A stretch of DNA of 64,000 bases from JAAXHB01 sp965214945 (GCA_965214945.1 OZ244029.1:1178001-1242000); one strand, 5' to 3'. Positions 26,829 to 35,129 are shown, numbered from the stretch's first letter. A program made the numbers and translations. The notes: generated by a model from the sequence alone, not told the origin.

Positions 26829-28162
26829 TCCGCAGTCGAGCGCTCCAGGCAGAATCGGCACAGTCAGCTCAGCGCTTGCGCCAGACCCCCAATCGTCGTC
26901 CTCTTCGCCGCCCCGCGCCACAGGCGCATTCGTTCTGGCGGATCGGGTTCCCGGTGTTAGTCGTTGTGGCAGCCGCAGCAACGTCGCTGCTGACATGGCA
27001 GGGCACCAAGACCGTGGCCGACAGCACCATCGGCCAGGTCGACGTGTCTCACCGGCTATCCCCTAACGACCTCGGCTACCTTGCGTTTGTCACCCCGACG
27101 CCGACGCTGTTGGCGTTGCACACACATGACGGCTCTCTGGTCGGCGTCACGCTGCTGGCGGTCCCGGATTCTCAGTCTCCGGCGGCTGCTGTGCTGATCA
27201 GCTCAGAGTTGCTGGCCGGATCTGACCCCGACGCATCAGCACCCCTCGATGGTGTCTCTGACGGTGTGGACGGTGCGCCGATTGAAGCTCCAGCGCAGAC
27301 TCTGGCGCAGGCCTACGACTCAGGCGGCGTTGAGGGCGTGGTGCCCTTAGCAGAAGCGCTGTTCGGCGTCGGCTTCGGGGAGGTGGTTGAAGCGACCACA
27401 GCCGACTTGGCGGCAGCGATGACCCCGGCTCAGCCGCTGAAGTACACGCTGCCGGACGACCTCGTTGAATCCGGTGCCGACGGCGCAGAGCGCGCCGTTT
27501 ACTTGGCGGGGCTCCAAGACGTGAGCGCCGCGTCTGCCGCTGACATGTACCGGTTCCGCAACCCCGGAGAGGCCGATGCCAACCGTGTTCAGCGCCAACT
27601 CGCTTTGTGGAAGTCGTGGCTTGATTCGATCAGGCGTGCCGACGACCCCGACGCGGCGGTGCTGCCGTTCGAGACCGGCCTCTCTCCCTTTCTCAGAGCG
27701 CTCGCAGCTGGCGAAGCGACGGTGGAAGCGGTACCGGCTCGGCCGGCGATCGGAGCTGGCGGTGAGCTGCCGGTGTACTCGCTCGACGAAGCGGGAAGAG
27801 ACTGGGCGCTGCGCCGCGCCCGAGAGCTGGTGCCCTGGCCGGACGCGCCCTCCTCTTTCGTACGCAGCACCGTTCTGGTGCTCGACGGCATGGGCGACCA
27901 GGCCCTGAGAGACGCGATAGCGCACGAGGTCGTCTCCGCTGGAGGAATTGTCACCCTGATCGGCAACGCCGACCGGATGGATCACAACGAGACGCTAGTG
28001 GCCTATCACCGGCCTGAGGCCGAGCCAGCGGCCGAGGCGATAGCTGTCGCGCTCCGATCCGGCGACGAGGCGGCGGGCATGGCATTCGTGGAGGTAGCCG
28101 CCGACGCCGAGTACTGGACCGACATCACAGTGACGATCGGCCGCGACATGGCCGCCCGATGA
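26825..28162 (+). CDS. LytR_C-domain membrane-anchored protein
   Basis: I start it at GTG 26825, which overlaps the nadD stop (GTGA); the open frame extends further upstream inside nadD without meaning. The 445 residues begin with a basic cytoplasmic segment, then one transmembrane helix (FPVLVVVAAAATSLLTW, about residues 40-56), an extracellular acidic region, and a C-terminal LytR_C-like domain (RSTVLVLDGMGDQALRDAIAHEVVSAGGIVTLIGNADR). The middle resembles a degenerate LCP ligase: YLAFVTPTPTLLALHTHDGS corresponds to the LCP start. Actinobacterial nadD clusters often contain an LCP/LytR gene, so a wall-polymer role is plausible. Catalytic LCP arginines are not evident. Confidence 0.65.
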   Translation: MIRSRALQAESAQSAQRLRQTPNRRPLRRPAPQAHSFWRIGFPVLVVVAAAATSLLTWQGTKTVADSTIGQVDVSHRLSPNDLGYLAFVTPTPTLLALHTHDGSLVGVTLLAVPDSQSPAAAVLISSELLAGSDPDASAPLDGVSDGVDGAPIEAPAQTLAQAYDSGGVEGVVPLAEALFGVGFGEVVEATTADLAAAMTPAQPLKYTLPDDLVESGADGAERAVYLAGLQDVSAASAADMYRFRNPGEADANRVQRQLALWKSWLDSIRRADDPDAAVLPFETGLSPFLRALAAGEATVEAVPARPAIGAGGELPVYSLDEAGRDWALRRARELVPWPDAPSSFVRSTVLVLDGMGDQALRDAIAHEVVSAGGIVTLIGNADRMDHNETLVAYHRPEAEPAAEAIAVALRSGDEAAGMAFVEVAADAEYWTDITVTIGRDMAAR

Positions 28163-28560
28163 CGACTACCAGCGACGCGCCCGACGACCCTCGGCGCTGG
28201 GCGTTCTGCGCGGCTAGTGCAGCCGACGACAAGTCGGGCGTCGACACGACAGTGATCGATGTGGGAGACGTGCTGATCGTGACGGAGCTTTTTGTGATTA
28301 CGCACGGCGTGAACTCACGCCAGGTGCGCGCCATAGTTGAAAGCGTCGAAGAACAGGTAGCCAGCGCCGGTGGGCCCTCTACGATGCGGATCGAAGGCGC
28401 GGATGCGCGCCAATGGGTGCTGATGGACTACGGCTCGTTCGTGGTTCACGTCTTCGATGCCGAGCGGCGGGCTTTCTACCAGCTCGAGCGGCTCTGGGGT
28501 GATTGCCCCACGCTCGATTGGCGCGAGGCCACAGCCGGCGTCAGTACTCGAGGTGCCTGA
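28159..28560 (+). CDS. rsfS: Ribosomal silencing factor RsfS
   Basis: Binds L14 and blocks subunit joining when nutrients are scarce. The 133-residue protein contains the RsfS pattern: DVGDVLIVTELFVITHGVNSRQVRAI, VEEQVASAGG, and the C-terminal WVLMDYGSFVVHVFDAERRAFYQLERLWGD. ATG overlaps the preceding stop. It is the last gene of the nadD operon and is convergent with the fumarase gene. Confidence 0.93.
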   Translation: MTTTSDAPDDPRRWAFCAASAADDKSGVDTTVIDVGDVLIVTELFVITHGVNSRQVRAIVESVEEQVASAGGPSTMRIEGADARQWVLMDYGSFVVHVFDAERRAFYQLERLWGDCPTLDWREATAGVSTRGA

Positions 28561-28618
28561 CGACCTGCCGACCACCTGACGACCCTGCCGACCACCTGAC
28601 GACCTGCCGACCACCTGA
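28561..28618 (+). repeat. Three tandem copies of a 19-20 base unit
   Basis: CGACCTGCCGACCACCTGA occurs at 28561-28579, again with one inserted C at 28580-28599, and exactly at 28600-28618. The array begins immediately after the rsfS stop codon and fills about half of the gap to the convergent fumarase gene. Each unit ends in TGA. Confidence 0.8.
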
Positions 28619-28664
28619 CGACTGGGACGGCGCCTGACTATTGACAGCGCCCGACAACAGGGCG

Positions 28665-30305
28665 CTAGTGGCCGCCTAGCTGCACCGGAGTGGATACCTC
28701 CGAGAAAAAGTCATTGCCTTTGTCGTCGATCACCATGAACGCCGGAAAGTCCTCCACCTCGATCTTCCACACCGCCTCCATGCCCAGCTCAGCGAAGTCG
28801 AGCACCTCCACACGGCGAATCGAGTCCCGCGCCAGGCGGGCGGCGGGCCCGCCGATGGAGCCCAGGTAGAAGCCGCCGTGGCGGGCGCATGCGTCTACCA
28901 CCTCAGACGACCGATTGCCTTTGGCAAGCATCACCATCGAGCCGCCCGCGGCCTGGAACTGGTCGACATAGGAGTCCATCCGCCCTGCCGTGGTGGGTCC
29001 GAACGAGCCAGACGCGTACCCATCGGGGGTCTTCGCCGGCCCTGCGTAGTAGACGGCGTGATCCCGCAGGTACTCAGGCATCGGCTGGCCGTCGTCGAGC
29101 TGGCGTTTGATGCGGGCGTGTGCGATGTCGCGACCCACCACCAGAGTGCCGGTGAGCGCCAGCCGAGTCTTCACGGGACATCGGCTGAGCTGGCGCAGTA
29201 TCTCCTCCATGGGCCTGTCGAGGTTGACCGGCACCACGTCGGCGGATAGCTCGTCGGCCTCGGCCTGGGGGAGGAAGCGGGCCGGGTCGGTCTCGAGCCG
29301 CTCGAGGAACAAACCCTCTGAGGTGATCTTCGCCTTGGCCTGACGGTCGGCTGAGCAGCTGACCGCAATGCCGACGGGGTTGGACGCGCCGTGGCGCGGC
29401 AGCCGCACCACGCGCACGTCGTGGCAGAAGTACTTACCACCAAACTGCGCGCCAATGCCGAAGCGGCGGGTCTGCTCCAGCACCTTCTGCTCCCAGAGCA
29501 GATCGCGGAATCCGTGACCGGTGGACGGGTCACCGGCTGTAGGCAATGAGTCGAGATACCTGGCAGAAGCGAGCTTGGCCGTCTTCAGGTTGTGCTCGGC
29601 GGACGTGCCGCCCACCACCAGCGCGAGGTGATAGGGCGGGCAAGCTGCGGTTCCGAGACAGCGTAGGGTCTCGTCGCAGAAGTCGAGCAGCGCCTGCTCG
29701 TTGAGTAGGGCTTTGGTCTTCTGGTAGAGGAACGACTTGTTGGCCGACCCGCCGCCCTTGGCCATGTAGAACAGCTCGTAGACGCTGCCGGGCTTGGAGT
29801 GGATCTCGATCTGGGCGGGCAAGTTGTTGCCGGTGTTGACCTCGGTGAACATGTCCAGCGGCGCGAGCTGGGAATAGCGCAGGCTGGATGTGCGGTAGAC
29901 ATCATAAACGCCCCTGGAGATGGCCTCGGCGTCGTCGGCGAAGGTCACCACCTGTTCGCCTTTGCGAGCCATGATCACCGCGGTGCCCGTGTCCTGGCAC
30001 ATGGGTAGGACACCTCCGGCGGCGATGTTGGCGTTCTTCAGAAGCTCTGTAGCGACGAAGCGTTCGTTCTGCGACGCCTCAGGGTCGTCGAGGATGTCCC
30101 GAAGCTGGCGGAGATGGCCCGGACGCAGATAGTGAGCGATGTCGTGCATCGCCACAGAGGTGAGCTTTATCAGGGCCTCGGGCTCGACCCGCAGGAACTC
30201 GCGGCCGGCGGCGGCAAAGGTCGAGACACCCTCGTCGGAGACCAGCCGGTAGTCGGTGTCGTCGGGGCCGAGGGGGAGCAGGTCGGAGTAGGCGAACTCG
30301 GTCAC
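28665..30305 (-). CDS. fumA: Class I (iron-sulfur) fumarate hydratase
   Basis: Interconverts fumarate and malate using an oxygen-sensitive [4Fe-4S] cluster. The 546-residue protein is of the fused FumA/FumB form. Probable cluster cysteines lie in LPMCQDTGTA, GTAACPPYHLALVVGG and VSCSADRQAKAKI. The C-terminal beta domain includes GRDIAHARIKRQLDDGQPMPEYLRDHAVYYAGPAKTPDGYASGSFGPTTAGRMDSYV, a strong family match, ending in a typical DKGNDFF segment. Start is GTG 30305 behind GAGGGGG. An Fe-S enzyme of this type fits the large Fe-S assembly cluster nearby. Confidence 0.95.
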   Translation of the reverse strand: MTEFAYSDLLPLGPDDTDYRLVSDEGVSTFAAAGREFLRVEPEALIKLTSVAMHDIAHYLRPGHLRQLRDILDDPEASQNERFVATELLKNANIAAGGVLPMCQDTGTAVIMARKGEQVVTFADDAEAISRGVYDVYRTSSLRYSQLAPLDMFTEVNTGNNLPAQIEIHSKPGSVYELFYMAKGGGSANKSFLYQKTKALLNEQALLDFCDETLRCLGTAACPPYHLALVVGGTSAEHNLKTAKLASARYLDSLPTAGDPSTGHGFRDLLWEQKVLEQTRRFGIGAQFGGKYFCHDVRVVRLPRHGASNPVGIAVSCSADRQAKAKITSEGLFLERLETDPARFLPQAEADELSADVVPVNLDRPMEEILRQLSRCPVKTRLALTGTLVVGRDIAHARIKRQLDDGQPMPEYLRDHAVYYAGPAKTPDGYASGSFGPTTAGRMDSYVDQFQAAGGSMVMLAKGNRSSEVVDACARHGGFYLGSIGGPAARLARDSIRRVEVLDFAELGMEAVWKIEVEDFPAFMVIDDKGNDFFSEVSTPVQLGGH

Positions 30306-30359
30306 AGCGGGATCGTCCCCCTCGTGTTGCGTGTAAGCGCGCCGCCGGTGGCCAGCGCC

Positions 30360-30911
30360 TTATGGCCGTGCCCGTGTGCCCGCGAAGGGCTCCGGGTCTT
30401 CGTCGCCGCCGATCAGGGGGCGTTTCCACTCCGTTATCGCTGAGACAGCCTCCGCGACCGCTCGCCAGCTCGCCGGCGTCCAGCCCTGGGCCTGCGCTGC
30501 GACGGTTCCGTCCTGACGGATCAGCGCGAATGCGGGCAGGAGGTCGAGGCCGAGCGCGCCGACGACGCGGCGATCGGGGTCGATGAACGTCAGGACATCC
30601 TGCGCCCACTCGCCGAGGTAGCGCCGGGCGCCGTCAGCGTCGCACGTGAGAACCCAGCAGGTGCGGCAGCCCGCGCCCTGGTAGTTCACCAGGATCCTCC
30701 GGGCGGTCCTCAGTATCCGGGCGCTTTGCTCGGTGTATGGGTCGAGCACGACTGGCGCGAGCGGGAACATCGTGAGCCAGTCCTCCAGCGGCCGGGGTCG
30801 GGCCCTGGGAGCGAGGGCTGTGAGTTCTACGTCGAGCTGGACGGCGGCCACAGCTGTAAAGCTAGCGCGGGCAGTGGCGACGAAGATGGCAACGCGGAGG
30901 CCGGGCTGCAT
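30360..30911 (-). CDS. Thioredoxin-fold hypothetical protein with CxxC
   Basis: A 183-residue protein I cannot name. Its C-terminal part reads like a thioredoxin fold: VLTFIDPDRRVVGALGLDLLPAFALIRQDGTVAAQAQGWTP includes the cis-proline loop (LLPAF) and a hydrophobic strand. A CxxC occurs earlier in GAGCRTCWVLTC, not in the usual position after strand 1. The start may be ATG 30911 or the internal ATG 30770. It lies just upstream of fumA on the same strand (54-base gap) and could be cotranscribed. Redox function is inference only. Confidence 0.5.
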   Translation of the reverse strand: MQPGLRVAIFVATARASFTAVAAVQLDVELTALAPRARPRPLEDWLTMFPLAPVVLDPYTEQSARILRTARRILVNYQGAGCRTCWVLTCDADGARRYLGEWAQDVLTFIDPDRRVVGALGLDLLPAFALIRQDGTVAAQAQGWTPASWRAVAEAVSAITEWKRPLIGGDEDPEPFAGTRARP

Positions 30912-31010
30912 CGACCTGTGTGTGAGTTCGGGCTAGGCAGTACAGACTCGACAGCGTCAGCACCCCGGCCAGTCGGTGCACGCGTGGCAGCGCTTCAACT
31001 GGTGCGCCCC

Positions 31011-31016
31011 TACCAT
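31011..31016 (+). promoter_or_regulatory. -10 box for leaderless hypothetical gene
   Basis: TACCAT ends seven bases before GTG 31024. Confidence 0.5.
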
Positions 31017-31023
31017 CGGCGGC

Positions 31024-31713
31024 GTGCACCCCATTGAGCGCCTGCGCTACGCAGCCCGCGCCGGGCATGTGCCGATCATTCCGCTTGTGCGGGAGGCTGC
31101 GATGGCGCTCTCCGCGTTCGCTGACGACCGTATGGGGCTGCTCACGGCGTGCCGTCGGCTTGTGCGACGCCGTCTCGGCTGCGGCCCGCTTGTGTGGCTC
31201 GCCGCGCGGATGCTCACAGGCGCCGACGCATGCCAGGAGGCCCGAGACGCTATGCAGCGCATCCGCCGCGACCCCACTGCTGCAGAGCTGGCGCACGCCC
31301 TGCCCGTAGGGGCCAGTGTGCTTGCCACGGGCCCGGCCGACATCGCCGCGCGCGTTCTCGACGGCCGCGAGTTGATAGGCGCAGCGGATCGGCCGCCCGA
31401 TCTGCTGTTGATCGAGAGCGACTGTGTAGGCCCCCACCGAGCCGTTGTCTCGACCGATGCGCTCCACGCGGCACGGTCAGCTCAGAGCACCAACACCCGC
31501 GTGTGGCTGGTGGCCGGTGTGGGGCGGACCCTGCCCACACTGCTGTACGAGGCGTTCTCAGGCGAGAACGCCCCCTCCCACCGGCGTGGCACTACCGCAA
31601 TCGACCTCGACAGTCACGTAACGCGCTTGGTCACACCGGTGGGCGTCCGCACTCCCGCCGAGGCCCGAGCCCGCCGCCAAGACTGCCCTATCGCCCTAGA
31701 ACTCATCTCCTGA
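31024..31713 (+). CDS. Conserved hypothetical, weakly eIF2B-like
   Basis: From GTG 31024 the protein has 229 residues; the frame upstream is open to 30976 but the promoter box favours 31024. It begins MHPIERLRYAARAGHVPIIP, followed by a helical N-terminal part (LVREAAMALSAFADDRMGLLTACRRLV) and a Rossmann-like C-terminal part (VGASVLATGPADIAARVL, DLLLIESDCVGPHRAVVSTDALHAARSAQ, TRVWLVAGVGRTLP). The order resembles the eIF2B/MtnA fold, but motifs are poor. It is convergent with the selenoprotein gene (7-base gap). Function unknown. Confidence 0.55.
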   Translation: MHPIERLRYAARAGHVPIIPLVREAAMALSAFADDRMGLLTACRRLVRRRLGCGPLVWLAARMLTGADACQEARDAMQRIRRDPTAAELAHALPVGASVLATGPADIAARVLDGRELIGAADRPPDLLLIESDCVGPHRAVVSTDALHAARSAQSTNTRVWLVAGVGRTLPTLLYEAFSGENAPSHRRGTTAIDLDSHVTRLVTPVGVRTPAEARARRQDCPIALELIS

Positions 31714-31720
31714 GCGCGGG

Positions 31721-32239
31721 TCAGGGTTGGGCGGTGAGCGCTTGAAGCAGATCGTCGAAAGCGGCATCCGCGATGAGGGTCATCTCGGCGTCGCTGCGGT
31801 CCTGGATCGGGTGGCGGGTGAAGACAGCGGCCGGGTCGAAGCCGAGAGCCGTCCCCTGAGCCTCTGCTGCTGCGGCGAACTCACATGAGGCGGCGAACAC
31901 GCCGGGCACGCCGCGGCGCTCGAAGTCGCTGATGTCGTGCACACTGCACGACGTGCACGAGCCTCAATCAGCTAGCGCCTCTATCACTGCGCCGCAATCG
32001 AAGGCGATCTGCTGGAGCAGGTCCGCGGGCGCGGGCTTCGTGAAGGTCGGCTTCGTGTAGCGCCTGACACGGGCGCCGAGATCGATCAGCCGTGACTCGA
32101 CGCGATCTAGGAACACATCGCCCCGCGGCTTGGAGATATCGACAAGCCCCACAGTCAAGCCGGCCAGCGAAGCTGGCCGGGCAGCTCGCTCCCGCCATGC
32201 TGGAGCCGCCTCAGAAGTGGGATCTAGCACTATCGTCAT
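31721..32239 (-). CDS. UGSC-type selenoprotein (in-frame UGA = selenocysteine)
   Basis: The minus-strand frame runs from ATG 32239 (GGGAG ten bases upstream) to 31721 with one interrupting TGA at 31964-31966. Read as selenocysteine it gives 172 residues with Sec92 in EALADUGSCTSCSVHD. This matches the UGSC family, whose Cys forms read CGSC. Before the UGA lies a Rossmann-like half (MTIVLDPTSE, GLTVGLVDISKPRGDVFLDRV); after it lies a conserved continuation (DISDFERRGVPGVFAASCEF, GFDPAAVFTRHPIQDRSDAEM). A GTG at 32275 is an alternative start. A hairpin of SECIS geometry follows the UGA. The gene follows the 489-residue thioredoxin-like gene by 82 bases. Substrate unknown; a Sec/Cys redox role is inferred from U-x-x-C-x-x-C. 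A gene finder would split it into two fragments. Confidence 0.85.
31934..31952 (-). promoter_or_regulatory. Candidate bacterial SECIS hairpin of the UGSC gene
   Basis: Eleven bases after the UGA, GTCGTGCA and TGCACGAC form a perfect 8-base stem closing a GTG loop. The loop begins 20 bases after the UGA and its first base is G, as expected of SelB-binding bacterial SECIS elements. A competing GTGCAC/GTGCAC pairing exists in the same region. Confidence 0.65.
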
Positions 32240-32321
32240 TTCAGCGGACTCCCTTCCAGCGGCCTTCGTCAGCACGAGAAAGTACCGAATCTAGGCGAGT
32301 CGCGCGGTTGGCGGCAGCTGC

Positions 32322-33791
32322 TCACTCAGTGATCTCGAGTGTGACCGGGTCGCTTCCGGCTGGGCCGTTGACCCATCCGCCGATGATCGCGGAGAACAGC
32401 CCCGCGGCGCCGCCTGCGTGCACTGTGAGCAGCCCGCCCTGCCGGAACTTGCCGATGCGCCGACCCGCCACCTGAGGTGGCAGGCCTTCAGTGATGCCGC
32501 CCGCACCGCGCACCAAGTTGTCTCCGTCGAGCAGCAGCTCCCGTTCGAGTTCGGCCATGAAGCGGTCGCGACTCCAGGCGGCGTCCGCGAATCGGGCCAT
32601 GTGCTCCGGAGACAGCACCAGCATCGCGTCCATGGCCTGCACCGTCCGAGGCGACACGGTGGCCTTCAGAGCCAGCGCTAAATGCTTGACGAGCGACTCG
32701 GGAGCGCGCGACCTTTGGTCGACGAAGATTCGGGGAGCCTCGCCGCAGAAGGCGGTGACGGTGGACGACTCTGCTGGCCAGCCCCTGCTCTCGGACAGCG
32801 ACGGCCACGGCGAGCCCGACTCGTGCTCAGCAAAGCAAAAGCCCACCTTCGCTGGCGACCCCAGCGTGGCCTGGTCCACGCCGCCGGGCCGTCCGCCGCC
32901 GACGTTGCGGATCACGAGTTGCACGGCGCGCCCGATGGTCGAGTTGGCCCGGTTGCCTTGCCCCAGCGCGTTGAGACCGCTGTTCATGCCGATGCGGGCA
33001 GCCATTGGCCCGTTGACTACTAGCACGGGCGCAACGCTCATGGTGGTGGCCAGCACCCCGTGGATGTTGAACTCAGGGGTGCAGACCGCCTCCAGCGCAG
33101 CCAGCACCACAGGCAGGTGCTCGGGCGCGCAGCCGGCCAGCACAGCGTTGACAGCGGCTTTCTCCACGCTGCACTCCTCCATGTCGGGCGGCACTACGGC
33201 AACGACTTCAGTGGGGTCTCGCCGAGTGCCGTTGAGCATCCTGGTCACGCGGGCCTCCGTGGGCGGAACGACGGGCAGGCCGTCCGACCAGCCTCTGTCC
33301 CACATCGCCTCCCAGGAGTCCTCCAAAGCCGCGAGCAGCACTCGGCGGCTTCGCAGCGGCGACTTCGGGAACCGGGCCTCGAGTTCGGCTGAGCGGGCGG
33401 GGTCTGCGCTAAGCGACCCGCAGCCGGGCCGCCAGTCGGGCAGGTCGGGGCCGAGTCCTGTCGTGTGGGTGAACCGCTCCCATTCAGGGCGCGACCAGCC
33501 CTCGAGGCGCTCTACCTCGGCCCCCTCGGTCGCGATTCGTAGCAAGGTCGGCACCGTCTCGATGCCGTGATGCCATGACAAGGAAAGGTCCGAGTCGTGG
33601 TGCACCCAGTCGGCGCTCTCCGGGAAGCCGGGATCGTCCTGGGTGATCGCCACCAAACCGGCGCGGTCGTGCAGGTCGGCAAGCACGTCCGCGACGAGTT
33701 CGCAAGTCGGGCAGTCGCGCTTGACCACCGCCACAAGCCCCTCTGGCAGTCTGAAAGCAGCCGGGGTGGGAGCGCGAGAACTCTGACTCAT
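32322..33791 (-). CDS. Thioredoxin-like/UGSC-associated two-domain protein
   Basis: A 489-residue protein upstream of the UGSC gene. Residues 1-110 look thioredoxin-like: CxxC in VVKRDCPTCELVADVL (C27, C30) and a cis-proline loop GIETVPTLLRI. The remaining 380 residues form a domain I know only as a conserved uncharacterised family of marine bacteria: WSDGLPVVPPTEARVTRML, VEKAAVNAVLAGCAPEHLPVVLAAL, NIHGVLATTMSVAPVLVVNGP, GMNSGLNALGQGNRANSTIGRAVQLVIRNVGG. No signal peptide. The start ATG has GATAAT six bases upstream or AAGGAG fifteen upstream. Likely delivers or receives electrons for the selenoprotein; that is inference. Confidence 0.6.
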   Translation of the reverse strand: MSQSSRAPTPAAFRLPEGLVAVVKRDCPTCELVADVLADLHDRAGLVAITQDDPGFPESADWVHHDSDLSLSWHHGIETVPTLLRIATEGAEVERLEGWSRPEWERFTHTTGLGPDLPDWRPGCGSLSADPARSAELEARFPKSPLRSRRVLLAALEDSWEAMWDRGWSDGLPVVPPTEARVTRMLNGTRRDPTEVVAVVPPDMEECSVEKAAVNAVLAGCAPEHLPVVLAALEAVCTPEFNIHGVLATTMSVAPVLVVNGPMAARIGMNSGLNALGQGNRANSTIGRAVQLVIRNVGGGRPGGVDQATLGSPAKVGFCFAEHESGSPWPSLSESRGWPAESSTVTAFCGEAPRIFVDQRSRAPESLVKHLALALKATVSPRTVQAMDAMLVLSPEHMARFADAAWSRDRFMAELERELLLDGDNLVRGAGGITEGLPPQVAGRRIGKFRQGGLLTVHAGGAAGLFSAIIGGWVNGPAGSDPVTLEITE

Positions 33792-33890
33792 GTGTTGATT
33801 ATCACTCCTTATATCCTCGCGATGCGAGCAGGCCTACAACACTGCAGCGATTGGCGGGCGATACGCAGGCAGCCGAACACCAGCTGCGAA

Positions 33891-33917
33891 GGCATACTGC
33901 CCGAAAGGGCATACTGC
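33891..33917 (+). repeat. Direct repeat GGCATACTGC before flavin reductase
   Basis: GGCATACTGC occurs at 33891-33900 and 33908-33917, period 17, about 30 bases before the flavin reductase start. It could be a regulator binding site in the divergent region 33792-33947. Confidence 0.35.
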
Positions 33918-33947
33918 GTCGGCAGCGGCGCAACACCGCGAAGGTTC

Positions 33948-34454
33948 ATGATGGACGGCAACGGATTCGATAGCGCCGAGTTTCGTCGAGTTTTGGGACG
34001 TTACCCCACTGGTGTCACTGTAGTGACCGCCGCCTGCGACGACGGGCCTGCAGGACTGGCGATCGGCTCGTTCACGAGCGTCTCGTTGACACCTCCGCTC
34101 GTGTCGTTTTGCCCGGGCGGTGGATCGACCTCCTGGGCCAGGATGCGCTGGGCCGACAGTTTCTGCGTGAACGTGCTCGGCGAGCATCAGGCCGAGCTCT
34201 GCTCGGTGTTCGCGAGCCCTTCTGACGACAAGTTCTGCGGCGTGGTGACACGCACCGAGGCGACCGGGGCGCCAGTCATCGAGGGATGCCTGGCGTGGAT
34301 TGACTGCCGCCAGTTCGCCGTCCACCCGGCAGGCGACCACGAGATCGTGCTGGGCGAGGTGGTCGCGCTCGGAGTCGGCAACGACGCAGAGAGGATCGGG
34401 CTCGGCCCGCTCGTGTTCTGCAGAGGCGGCTTTGGCCGCTACGAGGCGTTGTGA
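33948..34454 (+). CDS. Flavin reductase-like, FMN-binding split-barrel protein
   Basis: NAD(P)H-dependent flavin reductases of this family supply reduced FMN or FAD to oxygenases. From ATG 33948 the protein has 168 residues. Diagnostic is the N-terminal EFRRVLGRYPTGVTVVTAACDDGPAGLAIGSFTSVSLTPPLVSF; CVNVLGEHQAELCSVFA and HEIVLGEVVALGVG also fit. A second ATG follows at once at 33951. No oxygenase is encoded beside it, so the client is unknown. It is divergent from the thioredoxin-like gene and 25 bases before the next gene. Confidence 0.85.
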   Translation: MMDGNGFDSAEFRRVLGRYPTGVTVVTAACDDGPAGLAIGSFTSVSLTPPLVSFCPGGGSTSWARMRWADSFCVNVLGEHQAELCSVFASPSDDKFCGVVTRTEATGAPVIEGCLAWIDCRQFAVHPAGDHEIVLGEVVALGVGNDAERIGLGPLVFCRGGFGRYEAL

Positions 34455-34479
34455 CCGCCCCCAGGCAGCGCCGGGATCG

Positions 34480-35001
34480 ATGATGGCCGTCTACGCGTTG
34501 GGCGACCGCAAGCCTCGCATACACCCGACTGCCTACGTCCACCCGCTGGCCGTGGTGATAGGTGACGTGGAGATCGGTGCAGACGCCAGCGTCTGGCCGT
34601 GCTCAGTGCTGCGCGGCGACGATGGCGCCATCCGTATCGGCGACCGCAGCAACGTCCAGGATGGGGCTGTGATCCATTGCACGACGGAGCATCCGACCGT
34701 GGTGGGCGAGGACTGCACTGTCGGGCATCTCGCCCACCTCGAGGGCTGCACCGTGCACGATCGCTCGTTAGTCGGCGCCGCGTCTGTGGTGCTGCACGAC
34801 GCCAGGATCGGCCCGCACGCGCTGGTGGGAGCCAACGCCACCGTTGTGGGGGGCACCGTCGTGCCGCCGGAGTCGATGGCTCTCGGGACTCCTGCCAGAA
34901 TCAGGCCAGACGCGCTACTTCCCGGTCAGAACCTGATGAACGCCGAGATGTACGTGCGGCGCGGCCGCTACTTCCGCGCCGAACTGCGCCGCCTCGACTA
35001 G
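34480..35001 (+). CDS. Gamma-carbonic anhydrase family hexapeptide protein
   Basis: Left-handed beta-helix protein. From ATG 34480 it has 173 residues: HPTAYVHPLAVVIGDVEIGADASVWPCSVLRGDDGAIRIGDRSNVQDGAVIHC, with repeated hexapeptides. Metal-site histidines are in VIHC, VGHLAHLEGC and its flank. The family includes true zinc or iron carbonic anhydrases and YrdA-like proteins without known activity, so catalytic function is uncertain. It lies between the flavin reductase and sufB. Confidence 0.88.
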   Translation: MMAVYALGDRKPRIHPTAYVHPLAVVIGDVEIGADASVWPCSVLRGDDGAIRIGDRSNVQDGAVIHCTTEHPTVVGEDCTVGHLAHLEGCTVHDRSLVGAASVVLHDARIGPHALVGANATVVGGTVVPPESMALGTPARIRPDALLPGQNLMNAEMYVRRGRYFRAELRRLD

Positions 35002-35129
35002 CGTCGAGCCCGCTGTGAGCGGGATCTGTAGCGCGTGAGCGCGCCATCCCGCACCTCGAGGCAGTGCTGCATGTGGGCGAGCACGCCGTGGGCGGGACTT
35101 GTCGCGCGCTACCGGGTCTAACCGCTGAT

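Noticed and set aside
28561..28618. CRISPR array
   Set aside because: Units are contiguous without spacers and only three in number; no cas genes in the window.
31721..32275. Two separate small genes on the minus strand
   Set aside because: The downstream fragment has no independent ribosome site and the junction reads UGSC in a known family context.
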